A stretch of 64,000 nucleotides of DNA from Dyella_A sp051962475 (GCF_051962475.1 NZ_JBQCCF010000064.1:140758-204757); one strand, 5' to 3'. Shown: positions 14,968-22,286, counted from the stretch's first letter. The notes: a model not told the origin generated them from the letters alone. Numbers and translations: made by a program.

Positions 14968-16527
14968 CTAAGCCGGCGCCACGCGCAGTCGATCGATGCG
15001 TGCGCCGTCCATCGCGACCACCTCGAAGCGCCAGCCATCGGCGACCACGCCATCGCCCACCTGGGGGAAACGTCCAAGCTGCTGCAGCACCAGGCCGGCC
15101 AGGGTCGAGAAACTGTCGTCCACATTCAGTCGTTGGCCGAGCAGCTGTTCGGCGCGGCGCACGTCCAGCCCGGCGTCGAACAGCCAAGTGCCGTCTTCGT
15201 TCTGACTGGCCGACGGATCGCTGCCCAGCGCATCGGGAAACTCGCCGGCGATCACCTCCAGCACGTCGCTGGGCGTGACCAGGCCGAGCAGGCTGCCGTA
15301 TTCGTCCACCACCAGCGCCACCTGCAGCGGCGCGCGGCGGAACTCGTCGATCAGCCGCAGCACGCTGAGCGACTCGAGCACCATCAGCGGCTTGCGCACC
15401 ACGCTGTCCAGCTCGATCCGACCGTGGTCGAGCAGGCTGGCCAGAAGGTCGCGCGTGGACGCCACGCCGAGCAGATCGTCCAGGTCGTCGTGGGCCAGCG
15501 GCAGCCAGCTGTGGCCGGCCTCGGCCAGCTCGCGTCGCACGGTCGGCAGGTCATCGCGCGGATCGATCCAGCGGATCTCCGGGCGCGGCGTCATGATCGA
15601 GCGCACCGGGCGCTGAGCCAGATCCAGCACGCCCTGCACCATTGACAGCTCGTCCTTGCCGAACACCGCCACCGCGGGAGCTTCCTCGTCGGTGCCGGCA
15701 GACGGCTTGCTCGCTTCGCCCTCGTCCTCCACGCCACCGGCACCGAGCAGGCGCAGTACCGCTTGCGCCGTGCGGTCGCGCAGGTGTCGAGCGCTGCCGA
15801 GCAGGCTGCGCTGGCGATTGCGGCGCATGGTCTGGTTGAACACCTCGATCATGATCGAGAAGCCGATCGCCGCGTACAGGTAGCCCTTGGGGATGTGGAA
15901 GCCGAAGCCTTCGGCGACCAGACTGAAACCGATCATCAGCAGGAACGACAGGCACAGGATAATCACCGTCGGCCGCGCGTTGACGAACGCGGTGAGCGGC
16001 TTGCTGGCGCTGATCATGATCACCATCGCGGCGACCACGGCAATCATCATTACCGACAGGTGATCGACCATGCCTACCGCGGTGATCACCGAGTCCAGCG
16101 AAAACACCGCGTCCAGCGCCACGATCTGCGCCACTACCAGCCAGAACCTCGCCGGCGCGCGCGCACCGCCTTCGCCCACGTCAGACGCTTCCAGTCGCTC
16201 GTGCAGCTCCAGCGTGGCCTTGAACAGCAGGAACGCCCCGCCCAGCAGCAGGATGATGTCGCGCCAGGACAGCGAAAAACCCTGCCATTGCACGATGGGC
16301 GTGGTCAGCTTGACCAGCCAGCTCATCGCGCCGAGCAGCAACAGTCGCATGAGCAAGGCGATCGCCAGGCCGCTGATGCGGGCGCGGTCGCGGTGACTAG
16401 GCGGCAGCTTGTCGGCGAGGATCGCGACAAACACCAGGTTGTCGATGCCCAGCACGATCTCCAGCACCACCAGGGTGAGAAGACCGGCCCAGGCGGTGGG
16501 GTCGGCAAGCCAGTCGAATGCGAACAT
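14968..16527 (-). CDS. TerC-family membrane protein fused to CBS and CorC/HlyC domains
   Basis: 519 residues from the ATG at 16527 (MFAFDWLADP); GTG/ATG codons further upstream would add residues unlike the family. The TerC domain (about 10-220) has about seven TM helices with acidic intramembrane residues in VVLEIVLGIDNLVF and DAVFSLDSVITAVGM. Two CBS domains (about 300-420; SIMTPRPEIRWID, DDLLGVASTRDLL, LVVDEYGSLLGLVT) and a CorC_HlyC domain (about 435-515) follow. The layout matches YegH/YoaE of E. coli. TerC proteins are linked to metal (Mn) homeostasis and tellurite resistance, the CorC domain to transport regulation; the precise substrate is inferred only. Confidence 0.9.
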   Translation of the reverse strand: MFAFDWLADPTAWAGLLTLVVLEIVLGIDNLVFVAILADKLPPSHRDRARISGLAIALLMRLLLLGAMSWLVKLTTPIVQWQGFSLSWRDIILLLGGAFLLFKATLELHERLEASDVGEGGARAPARFWLVVAQIVALDAVFSLDSVITAVGMVDHLSVMMIAVVAAMVIMISASKPLTAFVNARPTVIILCLSFLLMIGFSLVAEGFGFHIPKGYLYAAIGFSIMIEVFNQTMRRNRQRSLLGSARHLRDRTAQAVLRLLGAGGVEDEGEASKPSAGTDEEAPAVAVFGKDELSMVQGVLDLAQRPVRSIMTPRPEIRWIDPRDDLPTVRRELAEAGHSWLPLAHDDLDDLLGVASTRDLLASLLDHGRIELDSVVRKPLMVLESLSVLRLIDEFRRAPLQVALVVDEYGSLLGLVTPSDVLEVIAGEFPDALGSDPSASQNEDGTWLFDAGLDVRRAEQLLGQRLNVDDSFSTLAGLVLQQLGRFPQVGDGVVADGWRFEVVAMDGARIDRLRVAPA

Positions 16528-16678
16528 GGGCAGCGCCTCGGCGCGGGATTCCTCCGTGTGTGGACGCACCACTATACAAGCCACCGCGCGCCACCATGAC
16601 CGATGGCAGGGATTGCGCCGTGCCGAGCGCTCCCGCTAGCGTCGAGCCGCCCTGCCACCGAAACGGATCACCGCCCCC

Positions 16679-17563
16679 GTGAATGCCTCCGCCGAACTGT
16701 TCGCCGCTCCGCCTCCGATGCCGCCGACCCTGCCGGCCCCGGTGCGCGCGCCCGGCGTGGGCGAGGCGATCGGCCTGCTGGCGCTGTATTTCGCCCTGCA
16801 ACTGGCAGTGGGCTTTACCGCCGGCTCGCTGGTGGGGCTGGTGGTCGGCATGCGTATCGGCTTGGCCCACGACGGCGCCAGGGGCAGCAGCGACCACACC
16901 ATGAGTGCGCTGCAGGCCGCCCTGAGCAATCCGGACCTGCGCACCGGGGTCACCGCCGCGACCTTGCTGATCGCCGCCTCGGTCACGTTGTGGATCGTGC
17001 ATCGGCGCTGGCCGCGCCAGTGGCGCCTGGGCTCCGCCTGGCAGGGCTTCGGGTTTGCGCCCAGCGCCGGCGCGGCGTTCTACGCGGCGGCCCTCGCGCT
17101 GGGCGTGGGCGTGCCGATCATCGGCGGCATGCTCACCCATCTGCTGGCAGGCAGCCACCCGGTCACCCAGAGCATTGCGCAGATGGGCCAGAGCGCCTCG
17201 CTCAGCGGGCGCCTCGTGCTGGCGCTCTCGGCCGTCACGCTGGGGCCGCTGGTGGAGGAAACCCTGTTCCGCGGCGTGCTGTTTTCGTCCCTGCTCGGCT
17301 TTCGCCGAGCGCCGGCGATGGCCACCGCGGGCAACACGCGCATCGCGCTGGCGATGGGCCTGAGCGCGCTGCTGTTCGGCATGGTCCACCTGCCGGACCT
17401 GGGCTGGCGCTGGTACGCCGTACCCAATCTCGCCCTGCTCGGCCTCGGCTGCGCCTGGCTGCGCCTCAAGTCCGGTTCGCTATGGCCGGCGGTGATGGCG
17501 CACGGCATCAACAACGTGCTCGCGGTGGCGGGCTGGTTCGTGGTGGCGCATCCGCCAGGCTGA
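16679..17563 (+). CDS. CPBP-family intramembrane glutamic protease
   Basis: 294 residues with a GTG start at 16679 and about eight hydrophobic segments. The CPBP (Abi/Rce1-like) motifs are present: motif 1 EETLFRG (the paired glutamates and Arg), motif 2 FGMVHLPD and the final HGINNVLA. These residues form the active site in Rce1-type glutamic proteases. Bacterial CPBP proteins function in protein secretion, bacteriocin immunity or signalling, and the role here is not known. It is convergent with maf, with only 16 nt between the stop codons. Confidence 0.87.
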   Translation: MNASAELFAAPPPMPPTLPAPVRAPGVGEAIGLLALYFALQLAVGFTAGSLVGLVVGMRIGLAHDGARGSSDHTMSALQAALSNPDLRTGVTAATLLIAASVTLWIVHRRWPRQWRLGSAWQGFGFAPSAGAAFYAAALALGVGVPIIGGMLTHLLAGSHPVTQSIAQMGQSASLSGRLVLALSAVTLGPLVEETLFRGVLFSSLLGFRRAPAMATAGNTRIALAMGLSALLFGMVHLPDLGWRWYAVPNLALLGLGCAWLRLKSGSLWPAVMAHGINNVLAVAGWFVVAHPPG

Positions 17564-17579
17564 CCGCGCGGCGCAGGAT

Positions 17580-18146
17580 TCAGCGTCGCTGCGCGAACCG
17601 CGCCAGCAGCCGCGCGGTCTCGAACACCGGCAGGCCCATGACGCCGGAATAGCTGCCTTCCAGATGCTCCACCAGCACGCCGCCGCGACCCTGGATGGCG
17701 TAGGCACCGGCCTTGCCGAACGGTTCGCCGGTGGCGACGTAGGCGGCGATGGCGGCCTCGTCCAGCGCGGCAAAGCGTACGCGGGACACGCACACCTCGC
17801 TGTCCTGATGCCGCGCATCGACCGCCCACACGGCCGAGATCACCTCGTGCGTGCGGCCGGACAGCCGGCGCAGCATGGCCGCGGCATCGGCCGCATCGGC
17901 GGGCTTGCCGAATACCTCGTCGTCCAGCACCACCTCGGTATCGCTGCCGAGCACCATGGCGTGCGGGTCGGCCGTGGCGGCAAGGCCCGCCAGCGCCTTG
18001 TCGCGGGCGACACGGCTCACGTAGTGACGCGGCGATTCGTCGGCGGCACGCACCTCGGGCACCGCCACGTCGATGACCTGGAAGGCCACGCCGATCTGCT
18101 CCAGCAACTGGCGGCGACGCGGGGACTGCGAGGCGAGATAGAGCAT
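17580..18146 (-). CDS. maf: Maf family nucleoside triphosphate pyrophosphatase
   Basis: 188 residues with the Maf signature LYLASQSPRRRQLLEQIG at the N-terminus, KALAG, the conserved GSDTEVVLDDEVFGKPAD segment and the C-terminal GAYAIQGRGG...GSYSGVMGLPV. It hydrolyses dTTP/UTP and modified nucleotides (house-cleaning), and belongs to the YhdE branch. Gene order rsfS-rlmH-(GNAT)-maf is the usual gammaproteobacterial order, normally followed by rng; here the next gene is a convergent CPBP protease, so rng has moved or is lost from this place. Confidence 0.94.
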   Translation of the reverse strand: MLYLASQSPRRRQLLEQIGVAFQVIDVAVPEVRAADESPRHYVSRVARDKALAGLAATADPHAMVLGSDTEVVLDDEVFGKPADAADAAAMLRRLSGRTHEVISAVWAVDARHQDSEVCVSRVRFAALDEAAIAAYVATGEPFGKAGAYAIQGRGGVLVEHLEGSYSGVMGLPVFETARLLARFAQRR

Positions 18147-18169
18147 GGGGTGATCCGCCGGCAGCCGGT

Positions 18170-18616
18170 TCAGAGCGTGAGACTGTATTCGCAGAACTGG
18201 CGGTCGCGCACCCAGCCCAGCGATTCGTAGAGCGCCTGGGCCGGTGCGTTGTCCAGCGCGGTGGACAGACTCAGGCCCACCGCGCCGAGCGCGCGCGAGC
18301 GCTCGGCCGCGGCGGTAAGCAGGGCGCGTGCCACACCGGCACGGCGAGCCGAGGCGGCAACGAAAAGATCGTTGAGCAGATACACCCGCGCCGTGCGCAC
18401 CGAGGAAAACAGCGGGTAGAGCTGGGTGAACCCGGCCGGCACGCCGTCGCGCTCGGCCAGCAGGATCAGCGACTGATGATGACCGAAGCGCTCGGCCAGG
18501 AAGGCACGTGCACGCGGCAGGTCGGCGGCCTGCCCGTAGAACTGGCGATAGGCGTCGAACAACGGCGCGAGGGCATCGAGGTCGTGGATATCGGCGGTAC
18601 GGACACTGAGGGCCAT
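18170..18616 (-). CDS. GNAT-family N-acetyltransferase
   Basis: 148 residues from the ATG at 18616 (MALSVRTADI); an upstream GTG is possible but adds nine unlikely residues. The GNAT fold is clear: an N-terminal VRTADIHDLDALAPLF, beta strands with RVYLLNDLFV, the acetyl-CoA pyrophosphate loop ARRAGVARALLTAA and the C-terminal NAPAQALYESLGWVRD. Substrate unknown. It sits between rlmH and maf on the same strand, 23 nt before maf, so it is probably co-transcribed with this housekeeping set. Confidence 0.87.
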   Translation of the reverse strand: MALSVRTADIHDLDALAPLFDAYRQFYGQAADLPRARAFLAERFGHHQSLILLAERDGVPAGFTQLYPLFSSVRTARVYLLNDLFVAASARRAGVARALLTAAAERSRALGAVGLSLSTALDNAPAQALYESLGWVRDRQFCEYSLTL

Positions 18617-18672
18617 GGGCAGCTCGTCGGAGGTGGGCGGCACAGCATACCGTCGCTGCGCGGCGGGGCGCC

Positions 18673-19143
18673 TCAGGCGCGGTGGTACGGGTGCCCGGCG
18701 GCGATCGTGGTGGCGCGATACAGCTGCTCGGCCAGCACCAGACGCACCAGCATGTGCGGCAGCGTCAACGGGCCCAGCGACCAGCGCTGCTCGGCGCGCG
18801 CCAGCACCTCCGGCGCGTGACCGTCAGGGCCGCCGATGAGGAAGGCCAGGTCGCGACCGGCCATGCGCCACTGGCCCAGCTGCGCGGCGAGCTCTTCGCT
18901 GGACCAGGTCTTGCCGCGACCGTCGAGGGCGATCACGTGAGTGTCGCGCGGAATAGCGGCAAGTATCGCAGCGCCTTCGTCGAGGATCGCGCGGGCGTCG
19001 TCACGCCCCTTGCCGCGAGCGCCGGGCTTGAGCTCGATCAACTCCAACGGCAGCTCGTGCGAGAGCCGTTTGCGGTATTCGGCAAAGCCCTCGGCGACCC
19101 AGCCGGGCATGCGCTCACCGACGGCGATCAGGCGTGCGCGCAT
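18673..19143 (-). CDS. rlmH: 23S rRNA (pseudouridine1915-N3)-methyltransferase RlmH
   Basis: 156 residues, the standard length. The SPOUT methyltransferase motifs are present: LIAVGERMPGWV, ALDGRGKTWSSEELA, FLIGGPDGHAPEVLARA and the C-terminal knot LTLPHMLVRLVLAEQLYRA ending in HPYHRA. RlmH methylates pseudouridine 1915 in helix 69 of 23S rRNA on the assembled ribosome. It follows rsfS at a distance of 84 nt in the conserved ribosome-related cluster. Confidence 0.96.
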   Translation of the reverse strand: MRARLIAVGERMPGWVAEGFAEYRKRLSHELPLELIELKPGARGKGRDDARAILDEGAAILAAIPRDTHVIALDGRGKTWSSEELAAQLGQWRMAGRDLAFLIGGPDGHAPEVLARAEQRWSLGPLTLPHMLVRLVLAEQLYRATTIAAGHPYHRA

Positions 19144-19227
19144 CGCCAGCCCAGATCAATCAAGACAGATGGCGCAGATCGCCACACGGACATCCGCTCT
19201 CCGACCGGCAGAGCGAGAAAAGCGTGG

Positions 19228-19617
19228 TCAGCCCGCGCTGGCGGCACTGGCGTCCGGCTCGCGATCGCCGACGGTCCACAGGCGCTCGAGGCCGTAGAAC
19301 TCGCGGATGCGCGGCAGCATGACGTGGACGATCACGTCGCCCAGGTCCACCAGCACCCACTCCGCCTCCTGCTCGCCTTCCACGCCAAGCGGCATCACGC
19401 CCGCCTTCTTGGCGAACTTCACCACTTCGTCAGCGATGGATTTGACGTGCCGAGCAGAGGTGCCCGAGGCGATCACCAGCAGGTCGGCAATGGACGTGCG
19501 GCCGCGAACGTCGATCTCACGAACGTCCTTGGCCTTGAGTTCCTCCAGCGCGCTGATCACGTGCTGGCGCAGCTTGGAGGTGGTCACCGACTTGTCGGTG
19601 CGGGAAGAGTTAGCCAA
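19228..19617 (-). CDS. rsfS: Ribosomal silencing factor RsfS
   Basis: 129 residues. The RsfS/Iojap domain is recognised by LEELKAKDVREIDVRGRT, ADLLVIASGTSARHVKSIAD, GVEGEQEAEWVLVDLGDVIVHVM and the end REFYGLERLW. RsfS binds L14 and blocks subunit joining under starvation. In most gammaproteobacteria nadD is directly upstream, but here the sigma-F/MrpX/MsrB module lies between nadD and rsfS. A small extension follows the family's end (DREPDASAASAG). Confidence 0.95.
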   Translation of the reverse strand: MANSSRTDKSVTTSKLRQHVISALEELKAKDVREIDVRGRTSIADLLVIASGTSARHVKSIADEVVKFAKKAGVMPLGVEGEQEAEWVLVDLGDVIVHVMLPRIREFYGLERLWTVGDREPDASAASAG

Positions 19618-19747
19618 GAGGGGGAGCCTCGGTGCAAATCACAGCGCAGAATCGCGCCGGCGCAGTATACCGCCCCTCCCCGGCGCCCCGCCGCAGGACC
19701 GGCCGGAGAATCCTGAACGAGCGCGCTGCAGGCCCGGCCACAGGCGC

Positions 19748-19771
19748 CGGGCTCCGGCAAGCCGGAGCCCG
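19748..19771 (-). terminator. Hairpin downstream of the Met-rich peptide gene
   Basis: A perfect 11-bp GC-rich stem with a 2-nt loop (19748-19758 with 19761-19771) starts 8 nt after the MXKDX gene stop. No T run follows on the minus strand, so it may stabilise the 3' end or terminate weakly. The remaining 130 nt to rsfS hold no gene. Confidence 0.5.
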
Positions 19772-19778
19772 AACGCAA

Positions 19779-20108
19779 TCACATGCCGCCGCTCTTCATG
19801 GCGTCGCCCTTCATCGAGTCGCCCTTCATGGCGTCATCCTTCTTCATGGAATCGCCCTTCATGGCGTCGTGCTTCATCGCATCGTGTTTCATCGAATCGT
19901 GCTTCATGGAGTCATGCTTCATGGAGTCGCCCTGCATGGCGTCGTGCTTCATCGAGTCATGCTTCATCGAATCGTGCTTCATGCCGTCACCCTGCATCGC
20001 CGCGCCGCTGTCGTGGGCCATGCTGTCCTGCGCGAGTGCGGTGGTGGCGAAGCTGCCGGCGAACACGGCGCAGGCCAGGCCGAGCGCGAGCTTGCTGAGA
20101 TTTTTCAT
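19779..20108 (-). CDS. Secreted methionine-rich MXKDX repeat peptide (MrpX-like)
   Basis: 109 residues. A Sec signal peptide (KNLSKLALGLACAVFAGSF) ends at ALA-Q near residue 26. The mature 83 residues are almost entirely pentapeptide repeats of the form M-K-H/G-D-S/A, with 16 methionines (about 19%) and no cysteine; this matches the MXKDX pentapeptide-repeat family. Together with the sigma factor, NrsF and exported MsrB next to it, it parallels MrpX of Azospira, a periplasmic Met-rich scavenger of hypochlorite. The many HxxM and MxH pairs also suit Cu(I)/Ag(I) binding, as in SilE, so metal buffering is the alternative. It has its own sigma-F-type promoter. Confidence 0.85.
   Translation of the reverse strand: MKNLSKLALGLACAVFAGSFATTALAQDSMAHDSGAAMQGDGMKHDSMKHDSMKHDAMQGDSMKHDSMKHDSMKHDAMKHDAMKGDSMKKDDAMKGDSMKGDAMKSGGM
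19785..20021 (-). repeat. 15-bp coding tandem repeat of the Met-rich peptide
   Basis: The repeats of the peptide are also visible in DNA as a 15-bp period (on the + strand, CTTCAT followed by CG/GG and A/TCGTG-type variants), about 15 imperfect copies. Identical runs such as CATCGAATCGTGCTTCAT recur, so copy number could change by slippage or recombination without breaking the frame. Confidence 0.75.
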
Positions 20109-20157
20109 GCGACGTTCTCCTGAAAGTGGGTGTGCAGCGGGCGCCGCACCTCCCTCT

Positions 20158-20183
20158 TTCGCCGCCGCGATGGCGCCGGTTAC
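20158..20183 (-). promoter_or_regulatory. Sigma-F-type ECF promoter of the Met-rich peptide gene
   Basis: On the minus strand GTAACC (20183-20178) is followed after exactly 16 bp by CGAA (20161-20158), 50 nt before the ATG. The same bipartite motif stands before the sigma-factor gene and before msrB. Confidence 0.75.
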
Positions 20184-20221
20184 GCCGGGCGAATCATTCG
20201 CGCTGAATCATTCGCTTTGAA

Positions 20222-20875
20222 TCAGCCGCGCCGGATCAGCCGCCCACCGCACAGCGCATTGGCGCCGATCACCAGGCCCACCGCCAGCGCGTGCATGGCC
20301 AGGTCGGTGGCCGCCGCGTCGAACTCGTGGCAGATCTCGAGCAGGCTGGCCGATGCGGCGGCGCTGGCTAGGCCGATCATCACCGCGGTGAGCACCGGTC
20401 GCAGCGGGTAGGCGCGGCGCAGCAGCCACACCATCAACACTGACAGCGGCAGCGAGAACGTCAGGATGAAACCGAAGCAGCCGTGGGTCTGCGCCAGGGT
20501 GGCCACTTCGGTGTCGGGCGCCACCCAGTCGCGCAGGCAGCCCATGCCGCTGGCGCCGATCCACAGCAGCGCCGGCGGCAGCACCAGCCAGGCGCGGCGC
20601 ACGGAACGCCCCGGTACACCCAGCGAAAAAGCTACCCAGCCGGCGACAATCGCCGTCAGCACGGCGCCCAGACCGGCCCAGGCCAGATCCGGCGCGCCGG
20701 CCCAGCGGGTGAGCATCGGCGTCAGCCCGTAGTGCCGGGCCAGCAACGTGGCCAGCAGCGCCAGCAGCACGGTCCAGCCGATCGCCCGCTGCAACGGTGA
20801 GCGCAGCCGACGCACGGGCGCCAGCTCGGCGCCCAGCGCGTGGATCAGCGAATCGTGGGAAGGCGCGTCGGCCAC
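20222..20875 (-). CDS. nrsF: NrsF-family (DUF1109) membrane anti-sigma factor
   Basis: 217 residues with about six hydrophobic segments (30-48, 65-88, 94-110, 133-155, 158-178, 195-210) after a short cytosolic N-terminus. The pattern MGCLRDW, THGCFGF and EICHEF is typical of NrsF (DUF1109), the six-TM anti-sigma factor of Caulobacter sigma-F, in which conserved cysteines are needed for signal sensing. Cys here are at 113, 133, 182 and 209. The GTG start lies 1 nt after the sigma-factor stop, so the two are translationally linked. Predicted role: hold the sigma factor at the inner membrane until oxidant or metal stress is sensed. Confidence 0.88.
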   Translation of the reverse strand: MADAPSHDSLIHALGAELAPVRRLRSPLQRAIGWTVLLALLATLLARHYGLTPMLTRWAGAPDLAWAGLGAVLTAIVAGWVAFSLGVPGRSVRRAWLVLPPALLWIGASGMGCLRDWVAPDTEVATLAQTHGCFGFILTFSLPLSVLMVWLLRRAYPLRPVLTAVMIGLASAAASASLLEICHEFDAAATDLAMHALAVGLVIGANALCGGRLIRRG

Positions 20876-20876
20876 G

Positions 20877-21536
20877 TCAGGAGTCTCCGTGCAGTCGCCC
20901 GCGCAGCGCCTTGAGGGCGCGATGCAGGTTCACTTTCAGGGCGCCGGTGGAGCGCCCGGTGAGTTCGGCGGTTTCGGCCAGCGAGCGCTCGCGCAGGCCC
21001 AGGTGCTCGACCGCTTCGCGCTGGCCCGGTGGCAGCGTGGCGATCGCCTCGCGCAGGGCGGCGGCGCGCTGGTCGTGTTCGGTGGCGTCGCTGGCTTCGC
21101 CTTCTTCGGCGAAATTCTCGACCGCCAGCGGCTCGTGCAGCTCACGGCGATCGCGACGACCGTGCTGGCGCAGCGCATCGATGCCGCGCCGGGCCGCGAT
21201 GGCGGCCAGCCAGGCGTGGTAGGAGCGCGACGGGTCATAGGTATGGCGCACGCGATGGATGGTGATCAGGGTTTCCTGCACCACGTCGTCGAGCAGGTCC
21301 ACCGGCACGCCCTGCCGGCGCGCCACGCTGCGGATCACGCCGACCGACTCGCCCAGCACACGCTCGTAGGCGGCACGGTCGCCCGCCTGCGCAGCCGCCA
21401 TCCACGCGGCGCGGCGCAGGTCCGCCTGCTGGTTGTCGCTGAGCGATGAATCATCCACGCGCCGGACCGCGTCCCTGTGCCATACAAGGGCGTCATCTAC
21501 GCCTATCGCGAGGGCGTTGGTCAAGACGGCGGACAT
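20877..21536 (-). CDS. sigF: ECF RNA polymerase sigma factor, SigF (NrsF-partnered) type
   Basis: 219 residues from the ATG at 21536. Region 2 (about 55-115: DLLDDVVQETLITIHRVRHTYDPSRSYHAWLAAIAARRGIDALR) and region 4 (about 160-215: LPPGQREAVEHLGLRERSLAETAELTGRSTGALKVNLHRALKALR, given here as one span) are those of an ECF sigma factor. The reading frame stays open upstream to 21620, but a promoter motif at 21567-21592 falls inside that extension, so the ATG at 21536 or a later codon is the real start. It is paired with the nrsF anti-sigma gene and probably controls itself, the Met-rich peptide and msrB through GTAAC(C/T)-N16-CGAA promoters. Confidence 0.87.
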   Translation of the reverse strand: MSAVLTNALAIGVDDALVWHRDAVRRVDDSSLSDNQQADLRRAAWMAAAQAGDRAAYERVLGESVGVIRSVARRQGVPVDLLDDVVQETLITIHRVRHTYDPSRSYHAWLAAIAARRGIDALRQHGRRDRRELHEPLAVENFAEEGEASDATEHDQRAAALREAIATLPPGQREAVEHLGLRERSLAETAELTGRSTGALKVNLHRALKALRGRLHGDS

Positions 21537-21566
21537 CGGGCGTTCCGGGCAAGGGCCTGTCTGTGA

Positions 21567-21592
21567 TTCGCTGCATCTTGCGGCCCGGTTAC
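21567..21592 (-). promoter_or_regulatory. Autoregulatory sigma-F-type promoter of sigF-nrsF
   Basis: On the minus strand GTAACC (21592-21587), 16 bp, then CGAA (21570-21567), 31 nt before the ATG at 21536. This implies positive autoregulation and decides against the longer reading of the sigma-factor gene. Confidence 0.75.
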
Positions 21593-21608
21593 TGCGTAGA
21601 TCCTGGAG

Positions 21609-21634
21609 GTAACTGCGCAAGCCCGGCCGGCGAA
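21609..21634 (+). promoter_or_regulatory. Sigma-F-type promoter of msrB
   Basis: GTAACT (21609-21614), 16 bp, CGAA (21631-21634), 47 nt before the msrB ATG. It is back-to-back with the sigF promoter, 16 bp apart, so the two could be fired together. Confidence 0.72.
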
Positions 21635-21680
21635 CAGAAACGGCCGAAGGGCTTCACCGAACGATCGTGAGGAAACACCC

Positions 21681-22286
21681 ATGTCCCGTACCCAGGAACT
21701 CGTGATGCTGGAGCGCCGCCGCCTGCTACGCGCCACGCTGGCCGGCGGCGCGCTGGCCGCACTCGGCGGGTTGACGTTCGTGCCCCGCCTGTTCGCCCGC
21801 GACCAGGGCGCCGCCAGGCCGGATGCAGCCGGCAGAGTCACGCTGCAGTGCTTCGCCGACGATGGCCGCGCGCTGGGGCCGTGCAAGGTGAAACGCCTGG
21901 TGCTCAGCGAGGCCGAGTGGCGCCGCCGCCTCTCCCCAGCGGCGTACTACGTAATGCGCCAGGATGGTACCGAGCGCGCCTTCAGCGGCGACCACGAAAA
22001 ACCCGACCGGCCCGGCCTGTTTCGTTGCCCCGGTTGCGCCACGGCGCTGTTCGATGCCGCTACCGAGTTCGATTCCGGCACCGGCTGGCCGAGCTTCTGG
22101 CAACCAATCGCCGCGGCCAACGTGATCGAAAAACGCGACACCACCTTCGGCATGGTGCGCACGGAAGTCCGCTGCGCCGGCTGCGACAGCCACCTGGGCC
22201 ACGTGTTCGACGACGGCCCGCGCCCCACCGGCCTGCGCTACTGCATGAACTCGGTGGCGCTGCGCTTCGTGCCGCGCACGGCCTGA
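21681..22286 (+). CDS. msrB: Exported (Tat) peptide-methionine (R)-S-oxide reductase MsrB
   Basis: 201 residues. The N-terminus ERRRLLRATLAGGALAALGG is a twin-arginine signal followed by a hydrophobic core, so the enzyme should be placed in the periplasm. The MsrB domain (about 70-198) has zinc cysteines C116/C119 (CPGC) and C165/C168 (CAGC), FDSGTGWPSFW, HLGHVFDDGPRPTG and the catalytic C188 in RYCMNS. Candidate resolving cysteines are C57 and C68. GAGGAAAC precedes the ATG. MsrB reduces only R-methionine sulfoxide. Divergent from sigF-nrsF and under a matching promoter, it is the likely repair enzyme for the Met-rich peptide. Confidence 0.92.
   Translation: MSRTQELVMLERRRLLRATLAGGALAALGGLTFVPRLFARDQGAARPDAAGRVTLQCFADDGRALGPCKVKRLVLSEAEWRRRLSPAAYYVMRQDGTERAFSGDHEKPDRPGLFRCPGCATALFDAATEFDSGTGWPSFWQPIAAANVIEKRDTTFGMVRTEVRCAGCDSHLGHVFDDGPRPTGLRYCMNSVALRFVPRTA

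Noticed and set aside
19785..20021. CRISPR-like spaced repeats
   Set aside because: The 15-bp periodicity has no spacers and encodes an in-frame pentapeptide array.
21537..21620. 28-codon N-terminal extension of the sigma factor
   Set aside because: The sigma-F-type promoter for the gene falls inside it, and it has no sigma-region similarity.
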